A stretch of 64,000 bases of DNA from Bacillus sp. HMF5848 (lineage in GTDB: Bacteria > Bacillota > Bacilli > Bacillales > HMF5848), in NCBI RefSeq assembly GCF_003944835.1, contig NZ_RWIV01000001.1:752001-816000 (forward strand), read 5' to 3'. This document shows positions 1 through 8,636 of this stretch, piece after piece. How positions within the stretch are numbered: position 1 is the stretch's first letter; each line of letters begins with the position of its first letter. The notes beneath the pieces were generated by a model, which did not search any database, had not been told where the DNA came from, and saw only the letters and a list, made by a program, of their open reading frames with translations. The translations under genes and the position numbers were made by a program.

Positions 1-252
1 ATCAATGCTTGCTCTGGTGAGGCCCTCTTCAATGAATTGGTCCATTTCGCTTAAGCTATACGGAAGTTTTAAAGAAATGGCCTCGGCGCTATTTACAAGC
101 CGTTCTAAATGTTCTTTTAAATAAAAGGGCCGGCCTTCATACACGCGGATAACCTCATAGATTCCATCTCCAAATTGATGAGCCCGCTCTTGAATAGGAA
201 TAACAGCTTGATTGATATCTACAAATTCACCATTAAAAAATGCAATTTCCAT
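1..252 (-). CDS. dat: D-amino-acid (D-alanine) aminotransferase, 5' part only
   Basis: The reverse strand encodes a protein beginning MEIAFFNGEFVDINQA and running off the left edge of the window (84 codons visible). The opening, with IQERAHQFGDGIYEVIRVYEG and then FYLKEHLERL, is typical of class IV PLP aminotransferases of the D-alanine aminotransferase type, which interconvert D-alanine and D-glutamate for peptidoglycan precursors. The catalytic lysine lies outside the window. An AGAGGAG ribosome binding site lies 8 bases before the ATG at 252. A branched-chain aminotransferase or aminodeoxychorismate lyase is less likely because of the start sequence. Confidence 0.85.
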   Translation of the reverse strand, partial: MEIAFFNGEFVDINQAVIPIQERAHQFGDGIYEVIRVYEGRPFYLKEHLERLVNSAEAISLKLPYSLSEMDQFIEEGLTRASID

Positions 253-680
253 TACGAATTCTCCTCTCTTTCTATATGCTCTTTATTAAGTTAAATCTTA
301 ATCTCACAAAAAGATAGTATGGAGGCATTACTACACTGGTCTTTTGAGTTTATTGTGTAATAACTTCTCAAACCTTGTGAAAAATTACTAGATTGCGTCG
401 GAAAACGTCGTAATTTGAAGGTGCCTGGCACCGCATTTTCGGCACCTTCCTAAACCTAGTCATACCAAGGGTGCGTAAAATGTCGAGTATTGTCGGTGCC
501 TGGCACTGGTTCTGGCGCTAATCCTGGCACTGGTCGTTAACCAATTTTCCCTTCGCTGACAAGGCACCTGTTGCTTTTCTTAATTATATTACACAATTTC
601 ACACAATGTTTAGGAAATCCTACCATAATTAATGGTTATTTTTGAGATGTAAAATAAATGAGTGTAGGGAGGAAAAAGAA
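253..680. other. Intergenic region between dat and the exported-protein gene
   Basis: This 428-base region separates divergently transcribed genes. No convincing gene is seen. It contains the GTGCCTGGCAC-type palindromes listed separately, and it must hold the promoters of both neighbours. Confidence 0.6.
417..569. repeat. GTGCCTGGCAC palindromic repeat cluster
   Basis: The first element is a 9-bp perfect stem (GAAGGTGCC at 417-425, GGCACCTTC at 441-449). A second copy of GGTGCCTGGCACTGG starts near 494, with a degenerate TGGCACTGG near 526 and an AGGCACCTG near 561. The tail resembles the GGGGACAGGCACC tail of the family A repeats found from 34.5 kb on. They look like REP-type intergenic repeats; the family assignment is inference. 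Confidence 0.55.
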
Positions 681-1466
681 ATGTGGAAAAAGATTATACC
701 TGGTGCACTTGCGTTACTAGTGTTTGTCCCAGCGATATCGTTGGCGGATAATTATGTGACGAATCAGGCTACGAACGGAAACGAGAAAGCACCGGCTATG
801 TTCGCTCAAGGGAATGGCTACGGAAGAGGTATGATGGGCGATGATATGGGATTTGGTCGTGGACAAGGTATGATGCATGAAGGATTTGCTCGTGGGAAAG
901 GTATGATGCATGAAGGATTCGGTCGTGGTATGGGACAAGGTGATTGTAAGTTTGGTGGGCCAGGTATGATGCGCGGTGAGCGTGGAGGCGGTATGTTTGC
1001 TAGTTCAGACAATGTACACAAAGAAATGTATTTGACACTTCTTGTTGAAAAGTACGATGAAGATCAAGCTGACGAGTGGGAAGCAGCTCTAGAGAAACGA
1101 AGCGAGCTAATAGAAGAAATAAAAGCGGCGTTCCCTACTGAAGAGCAGGAAGCCGCACGAGAAGAGCATCAGCAAGCTATGCAAGACTTAAGAGATCGTT
1201 ATGTTGCTGGCGACATTACGAAAGAAGAATTGATCGCTGAGCGCGACAAGTTTAGAGATAGCATACAAGGTCAATTTGCTGATCTTATGGACAGTGAAGA
1301 TATACAGAACTTACGAGATGAAAGGAAAACACTTTATGATGCATTGACAGAGGCTGTTGATGCAGAGGATGCTGCCGCGATAAAAGTAGCACTTACTGAT
1401 TTGCTTGAACACTGCCAAGCGTGGAATGATGTAATAGAAAAAGCATTAAACGATACTGTACAATAA
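681..1466 (+). CDS. Exported Met/Gly/Arg-rich protein upstream of cssRS
   Basis: This 261-residue protein is of unrecognised family. The start at 681 is chosen because GGGAGG lies about 8 bases upstream. Residues 1-23 (MWKKIIPGALALLVFVPAISLA) are a signal peptide. Residues of about 38-100 are a low-complexity Gly/Met/Arg/Phe zone with a GRGxGMMHEGF unit repeated; the DNA repeats with a 33-base period near 868-919. The rest is acidic, predicted helical, and ends with HCQAWNDVIEKAL. Met and His clusters could bind copper or another metal, and the helical tail recalls the general build of Spy/CpxP/ZraP periplasmic proteins, but no diagnostic motif was identified. Its position just before cssRS suggests a link with envelope or secretion stress; this is inference. 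Confidence 0.7.
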   Translation: MWKKIIPGALALLVFVPAISLADNYVTNQATNGNEKAPAMFAQGNGYGRGMMGDDMGFGRGQGMMHEGFARGKGMMHEGFGRGMGQGDCKFGGPGMMRGERGGGMFASSDNVHKEMYLTLLVEKYDEDQADEWEAALEKRSELIEEIKAAFPTEEQEAAREEHQQAMQDLRDRYVAGDITKEELIAERDKFRDSIQGQFADLMDSEDIQNLRDERKTLYDALTEAVDAEDAAAIKVALTDLLEHCQAWNDVIEKALNDTVQ

Positions 1467-1497
1467 TGTATGTAACATGTTTATAATGAAAGAAAAA

Positions 1498-1525
1498 GGT
1501 CGTGTCCTGTAACACGACCATTTTC
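1498..1525 (+). terminator. Rho-independent terminator after the exported-protein gene
   Basis: GGTCGTGT (1498-1505) pairs perfectly with ACACGACC (1512-1519), followed by ATTTTCT. It lies between the exported-protein gene and cssR, so the two are probably separate transcripts or linked only by readthrough. Confidence 0.8.
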
Positions 1526-1545
1526 TGTTCAAGGATGTGAGTAAT

Positions 1546-2238
1546 GTGCGAAATCATATCGTATATCTAGTTGACGACGAAATTAACTTGAACCAAATTT
1601 TAACGACTTATTTGCAAAAGGAAGGATGGCAGGTTAAGTCCTTCTTTGATGGAGAGTCAGCACTTACAGCTATTTCTGAAAAGCCTGATCTATGGATACT
1701 AGACATAATGCTTCCAGATATAGATGGTTTTTCGCTTCTTAAGGAGATCAAAAAAAGCGATCCTAATGTTCCGATTATTTTTATTTCCGCTCGTGATGAA
1801 GACCTTGATCGCATCTTAGGGCTTGAATTAGGAAGTGATGACTACTTAGCGAAGCCGTTTTTACCTAGAGAGCTAGTTATTCGTGCAAAGAAAATATTAG
1901 AGCGCGTATATAAGCATGATAATACCCAGCAGGAACAAGAAAGCACAGACGATATATTACATTTAGAGCCTTACACTATTCATATTAATAAGCGTCTCGT
2001 ATATGAAAAGAATACTAACATTGAGTTGACCTCAAAAGAATTTGATTTACTTTTAGTATTCGCAAAAAATCTTTCTCAAGCTTTTTCCCGGGAGCAGTTA
2101 TTATATAAAATCTGGGGAGATGATTATTTCGGAAGTGATCGAGTGGTTGATGATTTAGTAAGGAGACTACGCAAACGATTACCAGAGCTTAGAATCGAAA
2201 CAATTTATGGTTACGGCTACCGGATGATGAAATTATGA
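1546..2238 (+). CDS. cssR: Response regulator CssR (secretion stress)
   Basis: An OmpR/PhoB-family response regulator of 230 residues that pairs with CssS. In B. subtilis CssRS senses misfolded protein at the membrane-wall interface and activates htrA/htrB-type quality proteases. The receiver domain has the acidic pair in LVDDE, phospho-acceptor D53 (LWILDIMLPD) and K103 (LAKPF). The C-terminal winged helix includes LTSKEFDLLL and the ending VDDLVRRLRKRLPEL then IETIYGYGYRM, very close to B. subtilis CssR as recalled. GTG at 1546 fits the usual length and has AAGGA 10 bases upstream. The in-frame GTG at 1537 is only one base from that site. Confidence 0.92.
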   Translation: MRNHIVYLVDDEINLNQILTTYLQKEGWQVKSFFDGESALTAISEKPDLWILDIMLPDIDGFSLLKEIKKSDPNVPIIFISARDEDLDRILGLELGSDDYLAKPFLPRELVIRAKKILERVYKHDNTQQEQESTDDILHLEPYTIHINKRLVYEKNTNIELTSKEFDLLLVFAKNLSQAFSREQLLYKIWGDDYFGSDRVVDDLVRRLRKRLPELRIETIYGYGYRMMKL

Positions 2239-3554
2239 AAAATAAGCCATTGTCTGTGCAAATAGGTGTGGTATTAACAGGAGCAACTTTGTTATTTTCA
2301 GTTTTAATTACTATACTGATTTTTTTTACGCTACGTCACTTTTTTATGGAAGAGACGTATCGCATGATAGAATCAGCACAAGAGACGCTGTTATCGGATA
2401 GTGTGGCAGGGAGTAATCCTATTGAGTTAGATCAAAGTTTACAATCGAATCGAGCGGTGAATCATCTTATTTTTACAGAGCGAGGAAGAGTGAGAAGTGA
2501 AACGGCGCTTCCGGTGTCGATTATTCGGTATGTTCGTACCCAAGCTTTATCGCAAGAGGCAGCATATAAGCGTTATGAGGGTGTTATAGACGGTGAGCGT
2601 ATGTACTATGTAATTAAAAAAGGTAACACGGCCTTTGGGGAAGTTATATTAATCTCATATGTATGGGATTCGTATTTAACTGAACTTGTGAGAACGTTAT
2701 TCAGTCGGCTGTTATTTATTATTGTTGCTGCTTTACTTTTGATTTGGCTTCCTGCTTTATGGTTGGCTAACTATTTAACAAAGCCGCTAAGGCAAATGCA
2801 AAGTCATGTAAAACAAATAGCAAACCGCCATTGGCATGAACCGTTAGAAATGAAGCGGCAGGACGAGATTGGGAATTTAGCGGAATCTATAGAAGTGATG
2901 AGGAAAACGCTTATTCAACAAGATGATTTACAACAAGCTACATTGCAAAACATCTCACATGAATTAAAAACTCCTATCATGGTCATTCATAGCTATGCCG
3001 ATGCAATCTTGGACGGAGTCTTCCCAAAGAATGACTTACAAGGTACTGTGTATGTTATTAAAGAAGAAGCAGAAAGATTAGAAAAACGAGTTAAGGACTT
3101 ATTGTATTTAACAAAATTGGATTATTATGAAACGAAGGAAGCAAAGCAGGAGTATTTTCATATTAAAGAGTTATTAATTGAAATTTTAGACCGTCTTCAT
3201 GTTCAGCGACCTGGGATAAATATTCAGGTTGATGTGTTTAATGAGTTAATATACGGGAATGAAGAACAATGGAAGGTTGCTTTTGAGAACATTATTGATA
3301 ATGGTCTTCGCTATGCTAAAAGCTGCCTATCTATTAGCGCTGTTGATGATAAAACTATAAAAATTTGGAATGATGGCCCGCAAATCGAAGAGGCTATGAA
3401 AAACTCTTTATTTAAGAAATTCAATAAAGGAAAAGGCGGCAAATTCGGATTAGGGTTAGCGATTGTTGAACGTGTTGCTGAACTTCATCAAGCAAAAGTT
3501 TTTGCGGAAAATGAAAATAATGGTGTAGCATTTTATATACATTTTAGTAAGTAA
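2235..3554 (+). CDS. cssS: Sensor histidine kinase CssS (secretion stress)
   Basis: A 439-residue membrane kinase overlapping cssR by 4 bases (ATGA), so translationally coupled. It opens with MKNKPLSVQI, nearly identical to B. subtilis CssS. Two membrane segments (about 10-32 and 153-178) flank a short extracytoplasmic sensor loop. A HAMP region follows, then phospho-acceptor H242 in QNISHELKTP and an ATPase domain with NIIDNGLRYA, a G1-like NDGP and the glycine-rich GKFGLGLAIVE. No htrA-type target gene is adjacent; the nearest candidate partner is the exported protein upstream. Confidence 0.92.
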   Translation: MKNKPLSVQIGVVLTGATLLFSVLITILIFFTLRHFFMEETYRMIESAQETLLSDSVAGSNPIELDQSLQSNRAVNHLIFTERGRVRSETALPVSIIRYVRTQALSQEAAYKRYEGVIDGERMYYVIKKGNTAFGEVILISYVWDSYLTELVRTLFSRLLFIIVAALLLIWLPALWLANYLTKPLRQMQSHVKQIANRHWHEPLEMKRQDEIGNLAESIEVMRKTLIQQDDLQQATLQNISHELKTPIMVIHSYADAILDGVFPKNDLQGTVYVIKEEAERLEKRVKDLLYLTKLDYYETKEAKQEYFHIKELLIEILDRLHVQRPGINIQVDVFNELIYGNEEQWKVAFENIIDNGLRYAKSCLSISAVDDKTIKIWNDGPQIEEAMKNSLFKKFNKGKGGKFGLGLAIVERVAELHQAKVFAENENNGVAFYIHFSK

Positions 3555-3565
3555 AAAATAAGGTG

Positions 3566-3595
3566 ACCGTTTCTTACGTAGAAACGGTTTATTTT
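3566..3595 (+). terminator. Terminator after cssS
   Basis: ACCGTTTC (3566-3573) and GAAACGGT (3581-3588) form an 8-bp stem with a 7-base loop, followed by TTATTTT. Confidence 0.75.
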
Positions 3596-3826
3596 GATAT
3601 TTAGAACTAATACAGGATGACCAGTCGGAAAATATAACATGAAATATGACTGAGTGAAGGATACAAGGGTAATAACTTAATATTGCAACGAAAAAGTCAT
3701 ACAAATTTTAGACAATCCTCGTCGAAATATGGAAATTATTTTCAATATAGATTATTCTAAAAGTGAAACCATTTTTCTGTCGTGTTCGTATTAAAGGTAC
3801 AGTATTTTTTTAGAGGAGAATGTAAG

Positions 3827-4465
3827 ATGAAACGAACAAATGGACTATTAGCAGGTACAATTAGCTTTTTTCTATATGTGTTTATGTCGTCTGTATTTCG
3901 TTTGCCTATGCTTGTGGCTGCGATTGGGACAGTAATAAGCTTTATGGTCATCTGGAAGTTGTTAGATTTAATGTCTAATTGGGGAAGTCCACCACCGAAG
4001 GAAGCCCCAAAGTATTATAAGCAATTGATAAAAGAAGGTTACGTGAAGCTTAAAAGAGCGGAACGGGCAATTGTCCACATGCGCAAATCTCCGCTTAAAT
4101 TAAAAGCAAAAGAAACATACTTCATTGCAAAGGATATTTTTACAACGATTGAGAAAAACCCAGACTATGCTCCGTTAGCACGGGAGTATTTCAGTTATTA
4201 TTTAGATGCATATGTCACATCGATAGAGAAATTCAATGAACTTTCTAATCAACGAGTGACGAAAGAAGAATTTGTTTCACTGTCAAGCAAGCTAGATGAG
4301 AATTTAGATGGATTAAAACTACAGTTTGACCGACAAATGAAGAACCTTCTATCTGATCAAGTAATGGAATTGGATACGGACCTAGATGTAATGAAGCACA
4401 TGTTAAAGACTGATGGATTGCCTAAGGTGAAGGAGGAAGAGGTTGAATGGAACAATACAAAGTAA
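3827..4465 (+). CDS. xpaC: XpaC family membrane protein
   Basis: A 212-residue protein with two closely spaced N-terminal membrane helices (about 7-25 and 28-45), then a soluble helical domain. Order and size match B. subtilis XpaC, first described through hydrolysis of 5-bromo-4-chloroindolyl phosphate; its true biochemical role is unknown. AGAGGAG lies upstream of the ATG at 3827. The stop overlaps the next gene's start by 19 bases, the same pairing as xpaC-yaaN in B. subtilis. Confidence 0.85.
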   Translation: MKRTNGLLAGTISFFLYVFMSSVFRLPMLVAAIGTVISFMVIWKLLDLMSNWGSPPPKEAPKYYKQLIKEGYVKLKRAERAIVHMRKSPLKLKAKETYFIAKDIFTTIEKNPDYAPLAREYFSYYLDAYVTSIEKFNELSNQRVTKEEFVSLSSKLDENLDGLKLQFDRQMKNLLSDQVMELDTDLDVMKHMLKTDGLPKVKEEEVEWNNTK

Positions 4466-5514
4466 CAGAATGGGAAGCGCAGCCTATGAAAGAAGTAGAG
4501 GCTGAAAAAGTAAGAGAAATTGCAAAGCAAATTGATATAGCTGATTCTGCGTTTGTTATGGGGTATGGATCTACAACGCAAAAGGACATTTCATCTTTTG
4601 CCGACAAGGTTTTAGGGCATGTGAAGGCGAAAGACAGTGGTGAAGTAGGTCAAACACTGACATCTTTAATGCATCGTGTTAAAGAAGTGAATGTCGACTC
4701 ATTATCTAAGCCGAAAAAAAAGATACCTATAATCGGGAATATGTTCAATAATGCCAAAAAGTTCATGACTCAATTTGAGTCAGTAAGTGTTCAAATTGAA
4801 AAAATAGCAGATCAGCTAGATCGTGCCAAAGTGGGATTAATAAAAGATATTACGTTACTTGAGAATTTATACGATAAAAACAAAGACTTTTATAAGCAGC
4901 TAACGCTCTATATTGAAGCGGGTGAGGTAAAACTACATGAGCTTCGCACAGAGGTGCTTCCGGCTCTACAGCAAAAGGTAGATGAAACGAATGACCCACA
5001 GCTAGTTCAAGAGCTAAGTGATATGAAACAATCAGTAGAGCGCTTTGATAAAAAATTACATGACTTAAAGCTAAGTCGTAATATCACTATTCAAACAGCA
5101 CCGCAAATACGACTTATCCAAAATAACAACCAAGTGCTTGCGGAAAAAATTCAAAGCTCTATTTTAAATACCATTCCGATTTGGAAAAATCAAATCGTTA
5201 TGGCACTGACACTACACCGCCAGCGCACAGCGTTAGATTTGCAAAAGGATGTAACGAAAACAACAAACGAATTACTACTTAAAAATTCTGAAATGCTAAA
5301 ACAAGGTACTATTGAAATTGCACAAGAGGCTGAAAAAGGCATTGTTGATATAACTACTTTGCGAAAAACACATGATAATCTTTTATCAACTTTGGAGGAA
5401 ACAATCAAAATTCAGCATGAAGGACGCATTAAGCGCCATGAGGCTGAGCAAGAGTTAGTGAAAATGGAAGGCGAGATGAAGGAGCGAATTCGTTCCATTA
5501 TTTCGCAGCGATAA
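4447..5514 (+). CDS. yaaN: TelA/YaaN family protein (toxic anion resistance-like)
   Basis: A 355-residue cytoplasmic, largely helical and coiled-coil protein of the TelA family. It has no membrane segment. Recognisable stretches are KKKIPIIGNMFNNAKKF (about 90-106) and LTLHRQRTALDLQKDVT in the C-terminal third. TelA proteins were first linked to tellurite resistance and their members often sit in envelope-stress loci, but the mechanism is unknown. The start at 4447 has AAGGAGG 10 bases upstream, within the end of xpaC. Confidence 0.85.
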   Translation: MEQYKVTEWEAQPMKEVEAEKVREIAKQIDIADSAFVMGYGSTTQKDISSFADKVLGHVKAKDSGEVGQTLTSLMHRVKEVNVDSLSKPKKKIPIIGNMFNNAKKFMTQFESVSVQIEKIADQLDRAKVGLIKDITLLENLYDKNKDFYKQLTLYIEAGEVKLHELRTEVLPALQQKVDETNDPQLVQELSDMKQSVERFDKKLHDLKLSRNITIQTAPQIRLIQNNNQVLAEKIQSSILNTIPIWKNQIVMALTLHRQRTALDLQKDVTKTTNELLLKNSEMLKQGTIEIAQEAEKGIVDITTLRKTHDNLLSTLEETIKIQHEGRIKRHEAEQELVKMEGEMKERIRSIISQR

Positions 5515-5521
5515 AAATGTT

Positions 5522-5549
5522 GAGGCTGTCTAGGACAGCCTCATTGTTT
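5522..5549. terminator. Terminator between yaaN and the small convergent gene
   Basis: A perfect 9-bp stem, GAGGCTGTC (5522-5530) and GACAGCCTC (5534-5542), is followed by ATTGTTT. It lies between convergent genes and may serve both. Confidence 0.75.
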
Positions 5550-5553
5550 CTGT

Positions 5554-5694
5554 TTAGCAATCTTCCGTTGGGAAAGGGTCTATCTCAATTGATTCTCTTT
5601 TAGGTAGAGCAAGTTTCATAATTAATGTAAAAGAGCCAACTAGTAAAAAAAAGCAAACAGATAAAGAAAGGGTAATAACCCAGTAGCCAAGCAT
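5554..5694 (-). CDS. Small single-span membrane protein (46 aa)
   Basis: The reverse strand encodes MLGYWVITLSLSVCFFLLVG followed by a short second half ending in PTEDC. One hydrophobic helix (about 4-27) precedes a positively charged KLALPKRE and an acidic tail. GAGGG lies about 6 bases before the ATG. No family is recognised. Length, clean start and stop, and position against a shared terminator support a real gene. Confidence 0.55.
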   Translation of the reverse strand: MLGYWVITLSLSVCFFLLVGSFTLIMKLALPKRESIEIDPFPTEDC

Positions 5695-5832
5695 AACATC
5701 CCTCATTTCGTCCTTTACCACACATATATGCAGGGAGTGATGATAGCTTTACTGTTTTTTTACAATTCCTGATAAAAAATCTGCTATACTAATAGAAAAC
5801 TAGTTTACATCTTGGAGATAAGGAGATTATTT

Positions 5833-6567
5833 ATGCTATCTTTGTTTTTCTCGAGTGAACCATCTGTACCATTTACTTTAATGTCATTTAGCCACCTTGT
5901 TGTTTTAGTTATTTTTGTTCTAGTAGCTTTCGCAATGTATGTATTTCGCAATAATCTCAAGCATTCAAAGTGGTTGCCATGGAGTCTTCTGACCATACTA
6001 GTTATCTCAGAAGTTTCTTATCAAATATGGTCTTTATCCGTAGGGGTATGGACACCACAAAAGTATATTCCTATTCAGCTATGTTCACTTAGTACGTTTG
6101 TTGGAGTATACATGCTCATAAAACCGAGTCAAAGAATGTTTAACTTTTTCTACTTTATAGGCTTTATCGCACCGTTATTAGCGATTATTACACCGGACTT
6201 AACTTTTGGCTTTCCTCATTATCGTTTTATAAAATTCTTTTTACATCATATGACGATTGCATGGACACTCTTGTATTTTGTGTTCGTGAAAGGATACCGT
6301 CCAACCTTCAAATCGGCCTTTACATCTTGGGTCGCGTTAAACGTATATGCGATTCCTGTTTTTATAATAAATAAGTTGATTAATGCTAACTACATGTTTT
6401 TATCTAAGTCCGCCGAGGCAAAAACACCGTTGGATTGGTTAGGCTCAGGATATTGGTACATTATTAATTTAGAGCTGTTAGCACTATCATTATTTATTCT
6501 TGTTTATGCGCCTGTTGCGTTAAGCAAACGAAAGAAAAAAGTGATTCAACAGGGAGTTGTCTACTAA
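5833..6567 (+). CDS. ywaF: YwaF/TIGR02206 family integral membrane protein
   Basis: A 244-residue polytopic membrane protein with about six to seven helices. Motifs such as YIPIQLCSLSTF, FPHYRFIKFFLHH and SGYWYIINLELLAL match the TIGR02206 family, of which B. subtilis YwaF is a member. Function is unknown. AAGGAG ends 7 bases before the ATG at 5833; the in-frame TTG at 5812 overlaps that region and is less likely. Confidence 0.82.
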   Translation: MLSLFFSSEPSVPFTLMSFSHLVVLVIFVLVAFAMYVFRNNLKHSKWLPWSLLTILVISEVSYQIWSLSVGVWTPQKYIPIQLCSLSTFVGVYMLIKPSQRMFNFFYFIGFIAPLLAIITPDLTFGFPHYRFIKFFLHHMTIAWTLLYFVFVKGYRPTFKSAFTSWVALNVYAIPVFIINKLINANYMFLSKSAEAKTPLDWLGSGYWYIINLELLALSLFILVYAPVALSKRKKKVIQQGVVY

Positions 6568-6617
6568 TCTAAGGTGAATATTAAATCTACGTAGTTTAGA
6601 GTGGTGGGAGGATGCTT

Positions 6618-7859
6618 ATGCAAACAGAAAATTCTTTGAATGTGATGGCAATAACGAGAGTCGGTATGTTTATCATATTGGGGCTTGTCTATTACATTCC
6701 ATTAGCATCCTCTGATCTTAGAAAAACAGCAGTCATAATTATTACTATTTTACTCATAGTTAATCATTTCCTCCAATTCCATGATCCTTTTCAAAAATGG
6801 AATATGCTTTTCTCCTGGCTGGACTTTGCATTTATAACTGCGTTTGCATTTATGTTTGTGGATGGTGGAGCACTTTATTTAATATATTATGGTGTGCTTG
6901 CTGTTACAGTGTTTCTTCAATTTGACAAAAAAAGTATTTTATATTCTTTTATAGCTGCCTTTTTGGTCATATGGCTTCCTTTACTATTATTTTCTTACAT
7001 AAGCTCCCCATCTAGTAATATATTCGTTGATTTAGTTAGTTTTATGTTTGTTGTGCACGGTGCTATTGTTGGAGGATTAATTAGGAAGTTGAATATAACT
7101 CGTGAGGAATTAGAAATACAGTATGATAAGCTATCACATTCTCATACTGCTCTTCAGGATGTACATGGACAATTACAGGATTATGCGAAGCAAGTAGAGC
7201 AGCTAACCATGATTCGAGAGAGAAACAAAATAGCTAGGGACATTCACGATACGGTTGGACATAAAATGACGGCATTGTTAATACAGTTACGTGTTGCCAA
7301 GGAGACCATTACAAGAGATATGTCAAAAAGTCAGCAAACAGTTCAATTGTGCGAAGAGCTAGCTGAACATGCTTTGCAAGAAATTAGAATGTCCGTAAGA
7401 GCTATACAAGATGAGTCTGAAGAGTATTCTTCTTTTATTGATACATTAAGAACATTAATTTTTGATTTCTCGCAATCTACTGGCATGGACATTTCCTTAT
7501 CTATCGAGGGAGACCCTGTTCTTGTTTCCACTTCATGGCAACCGGTATTATTACGCATCACGCAGGAATCTCTCACGAATGCAAAAAGGCATGGATCCGC
7601 CACTGAATGTTATATCCAATTAACATGTCAAACAGATGAAGTGATGCTTAGCATCCGCGACAATGGCAAGGGTAATGCCGCTATCGAGCCTGGTTTTGGC
7701 CTCCGCAATATGGTTGAACGGGTAACAGAGCTTGGTGGTACGATTAAGTATAAATCAGAAGAGGATAGTGGCTTTACAGTGAAAGTCACACTATCAACAA
7801 AAAAGATGAGTTGGAGAGCGAGTGTTAAGCATGACAATAAAGCTGTTAGTAGTCGATGA
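6618..7859 (+). CDS. lnrJ: Sensor histidine kinase LnrJ-like (NarL/DesK class)
   Basis: A 413-residue kinase with five to six N-terminal membrane helices (to about residue 155) and a coiled coil, followed by a HisKA_3 domain with H210 in RDIHDTVGHKM. The ATPase domain has ESLTNAKRHG, RDNGKG and GFGLRNMVERV. With the next four genes it reproduces B. subtilis lnrJKLMN (yfiJKLMN), where the kinase senses linear polyene antibiotics (linearmycins) and the ABC exporter removes them. ATG at 6618 has GGGAGG 6 bases upstream; the ATG at 6612 touches that site. Confidence 0.85.
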   Translation: MQTENSLNVMAITRVGMFIILGLVYYIPLASSDLRKTAVIIITILLIVNHFLQFHDPFQKWNMLFSWLDFAFITAFAFMFVDGGALYLIYYGVLAVTVFLQFDKKSILYSFIAAFLVIWLPLLLFSYISSPSSNIFVDLVSFMFVVHGAIVGGLIRKLNITREELEIQYDKLSHSHTALQDVHGQLQDYAKQVEQLTMIRERNKIARDIHDTVGHKMTALLIQLRVAKETITRDMSKSQQTVQLCEELAEHALQEIRMSVRAIQDESEEYSSFIDTLRTLIFDFSQSTGMDISLSIEGDPVLVSTSWQPVLLRITQESLTNAKRHGSATECYIQLTCQTDEVMLSIRDNGKGNAAIEPGFGLRNMVERVTELGGTIKYKSEEDSGFTVKVTLSTKKMSWRASVKHDNKAVSSR

Positions 7860-8502
7860 CCAAATTTTAATGAGAGACGGATTGGCAACGTTATTAAATT
7901 TACAAGAGGGTGTTGAGGTCATTGGAACGGCATCTGATGGGGCTGAAGCACTGCAAAAAGCAAAGAAGTTACAGCCCGACATAGTACTTATGGATATACG
8001 TATGCCAGGTACCAATGGTGTCGAAGGAACAAGATTAATAAGAGCAGCTCTTCCACATATCAAAATTTTGATGCTCACGACATTTAAGGATAGTGAATTA
8101 ATTATAGAAGCGCTACAAGAAGGAGCTAGTGGGTATTTATTAAAGGATATGCCAACAGATACGATTGTACAGGCAATTAAAACAGTCGAAGCGGGCGGCG
8201 TAGTATTACCAGAAGATGTAACAGAAAAAATGCTTAAGGAATTAAAACAAACGTCAGGTCACACCCCTAATGTATCATTGCCTCAGCCTCCTGATGAAGT
8301 GAACGAACTAACCGAACGAGAACGTGATGTGCTAAGGCTACTTGGGGAAGGGCTGAATAATAAAGAGATTGCAAATGAGCTTTTTATTACCGAAGGAACG
8401 GTGAAAAACCACGTATCCCATATAATTAGTAAGCTCTATTTACGAGATAGAACGCAAGCAGCGTTATTCGCAGTTAAGTATGGAATGACGCAGGATAGAT
8501 GA
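7822..8502 (+). CDS. lnrK: Response regulator LnrK-like
   Basis: A 226-residue NarL-type regulator. The receiver has VVDDQ, the phospho-acceptor in IVLMDIRMPG and the lysine in YLLKDMP. The C-terminal LuxR-type HTH (LTERERDVLRLL, then NNKEIANELFITEGTVKNHV) binds DNA. It overlaps the kinase gene by 38 bases. GTG at 7822 has GGAG 5 bases upstream; ATG at 7831 is an alternative. It is expected to activate the downstream transporter genes, as LnrK does in B. subtilis. Confidence 0.85.
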   Translation: MLSMTIKLLVVDDQILMRDGLATLLNLQEGVEVIGTASDGAEALQKAKKLQPDIVLMDIRMPGTNGVEGTRLIRAALPHIKILMLTTFKDSELIIEALQEGASGYLLKDMPTDTIVQAIKTVEAGGVVLPEDVTEKMLKELKQTSGHTPNVSLPQPPDEVNELTERERDVLRLLGEGLNNKEIANELFITEGTVKNHVSHIISKLYLRDRTQAALFAVKYGMTQDR

Positions 8503-8525
8503 CTTTTTGCATATTGTACGTGTTC

Positions 8526-8550
8526 AAACGGCCTATAAAGGTCGTTTTTT
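8526..8550 (+). terminator. Terminator between lnrJK and lnrLMN
   Basis: AACGGCC and GGTCGTT (one G-U pair) flank TATAAA, followed by TTTTT. It separates the regulator genes from the transporter genes, so lnrLMN needs its own promoter. An imperfect inverted repeat ATCTA-8-TAGAT at 8561-8578 lies upstream of a TAAAAT hexamer near 8600 and could be the regulator site. Confidence 0.7.
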
Positions 8551-8636
8551 ATTTGTAAAAATCTATCTCGCGCTAGATGGAGAACGTGCATATTTGTTTT
8601 AAAATGTGATTAACAAGATTGCAGGGAGGAACGAAT

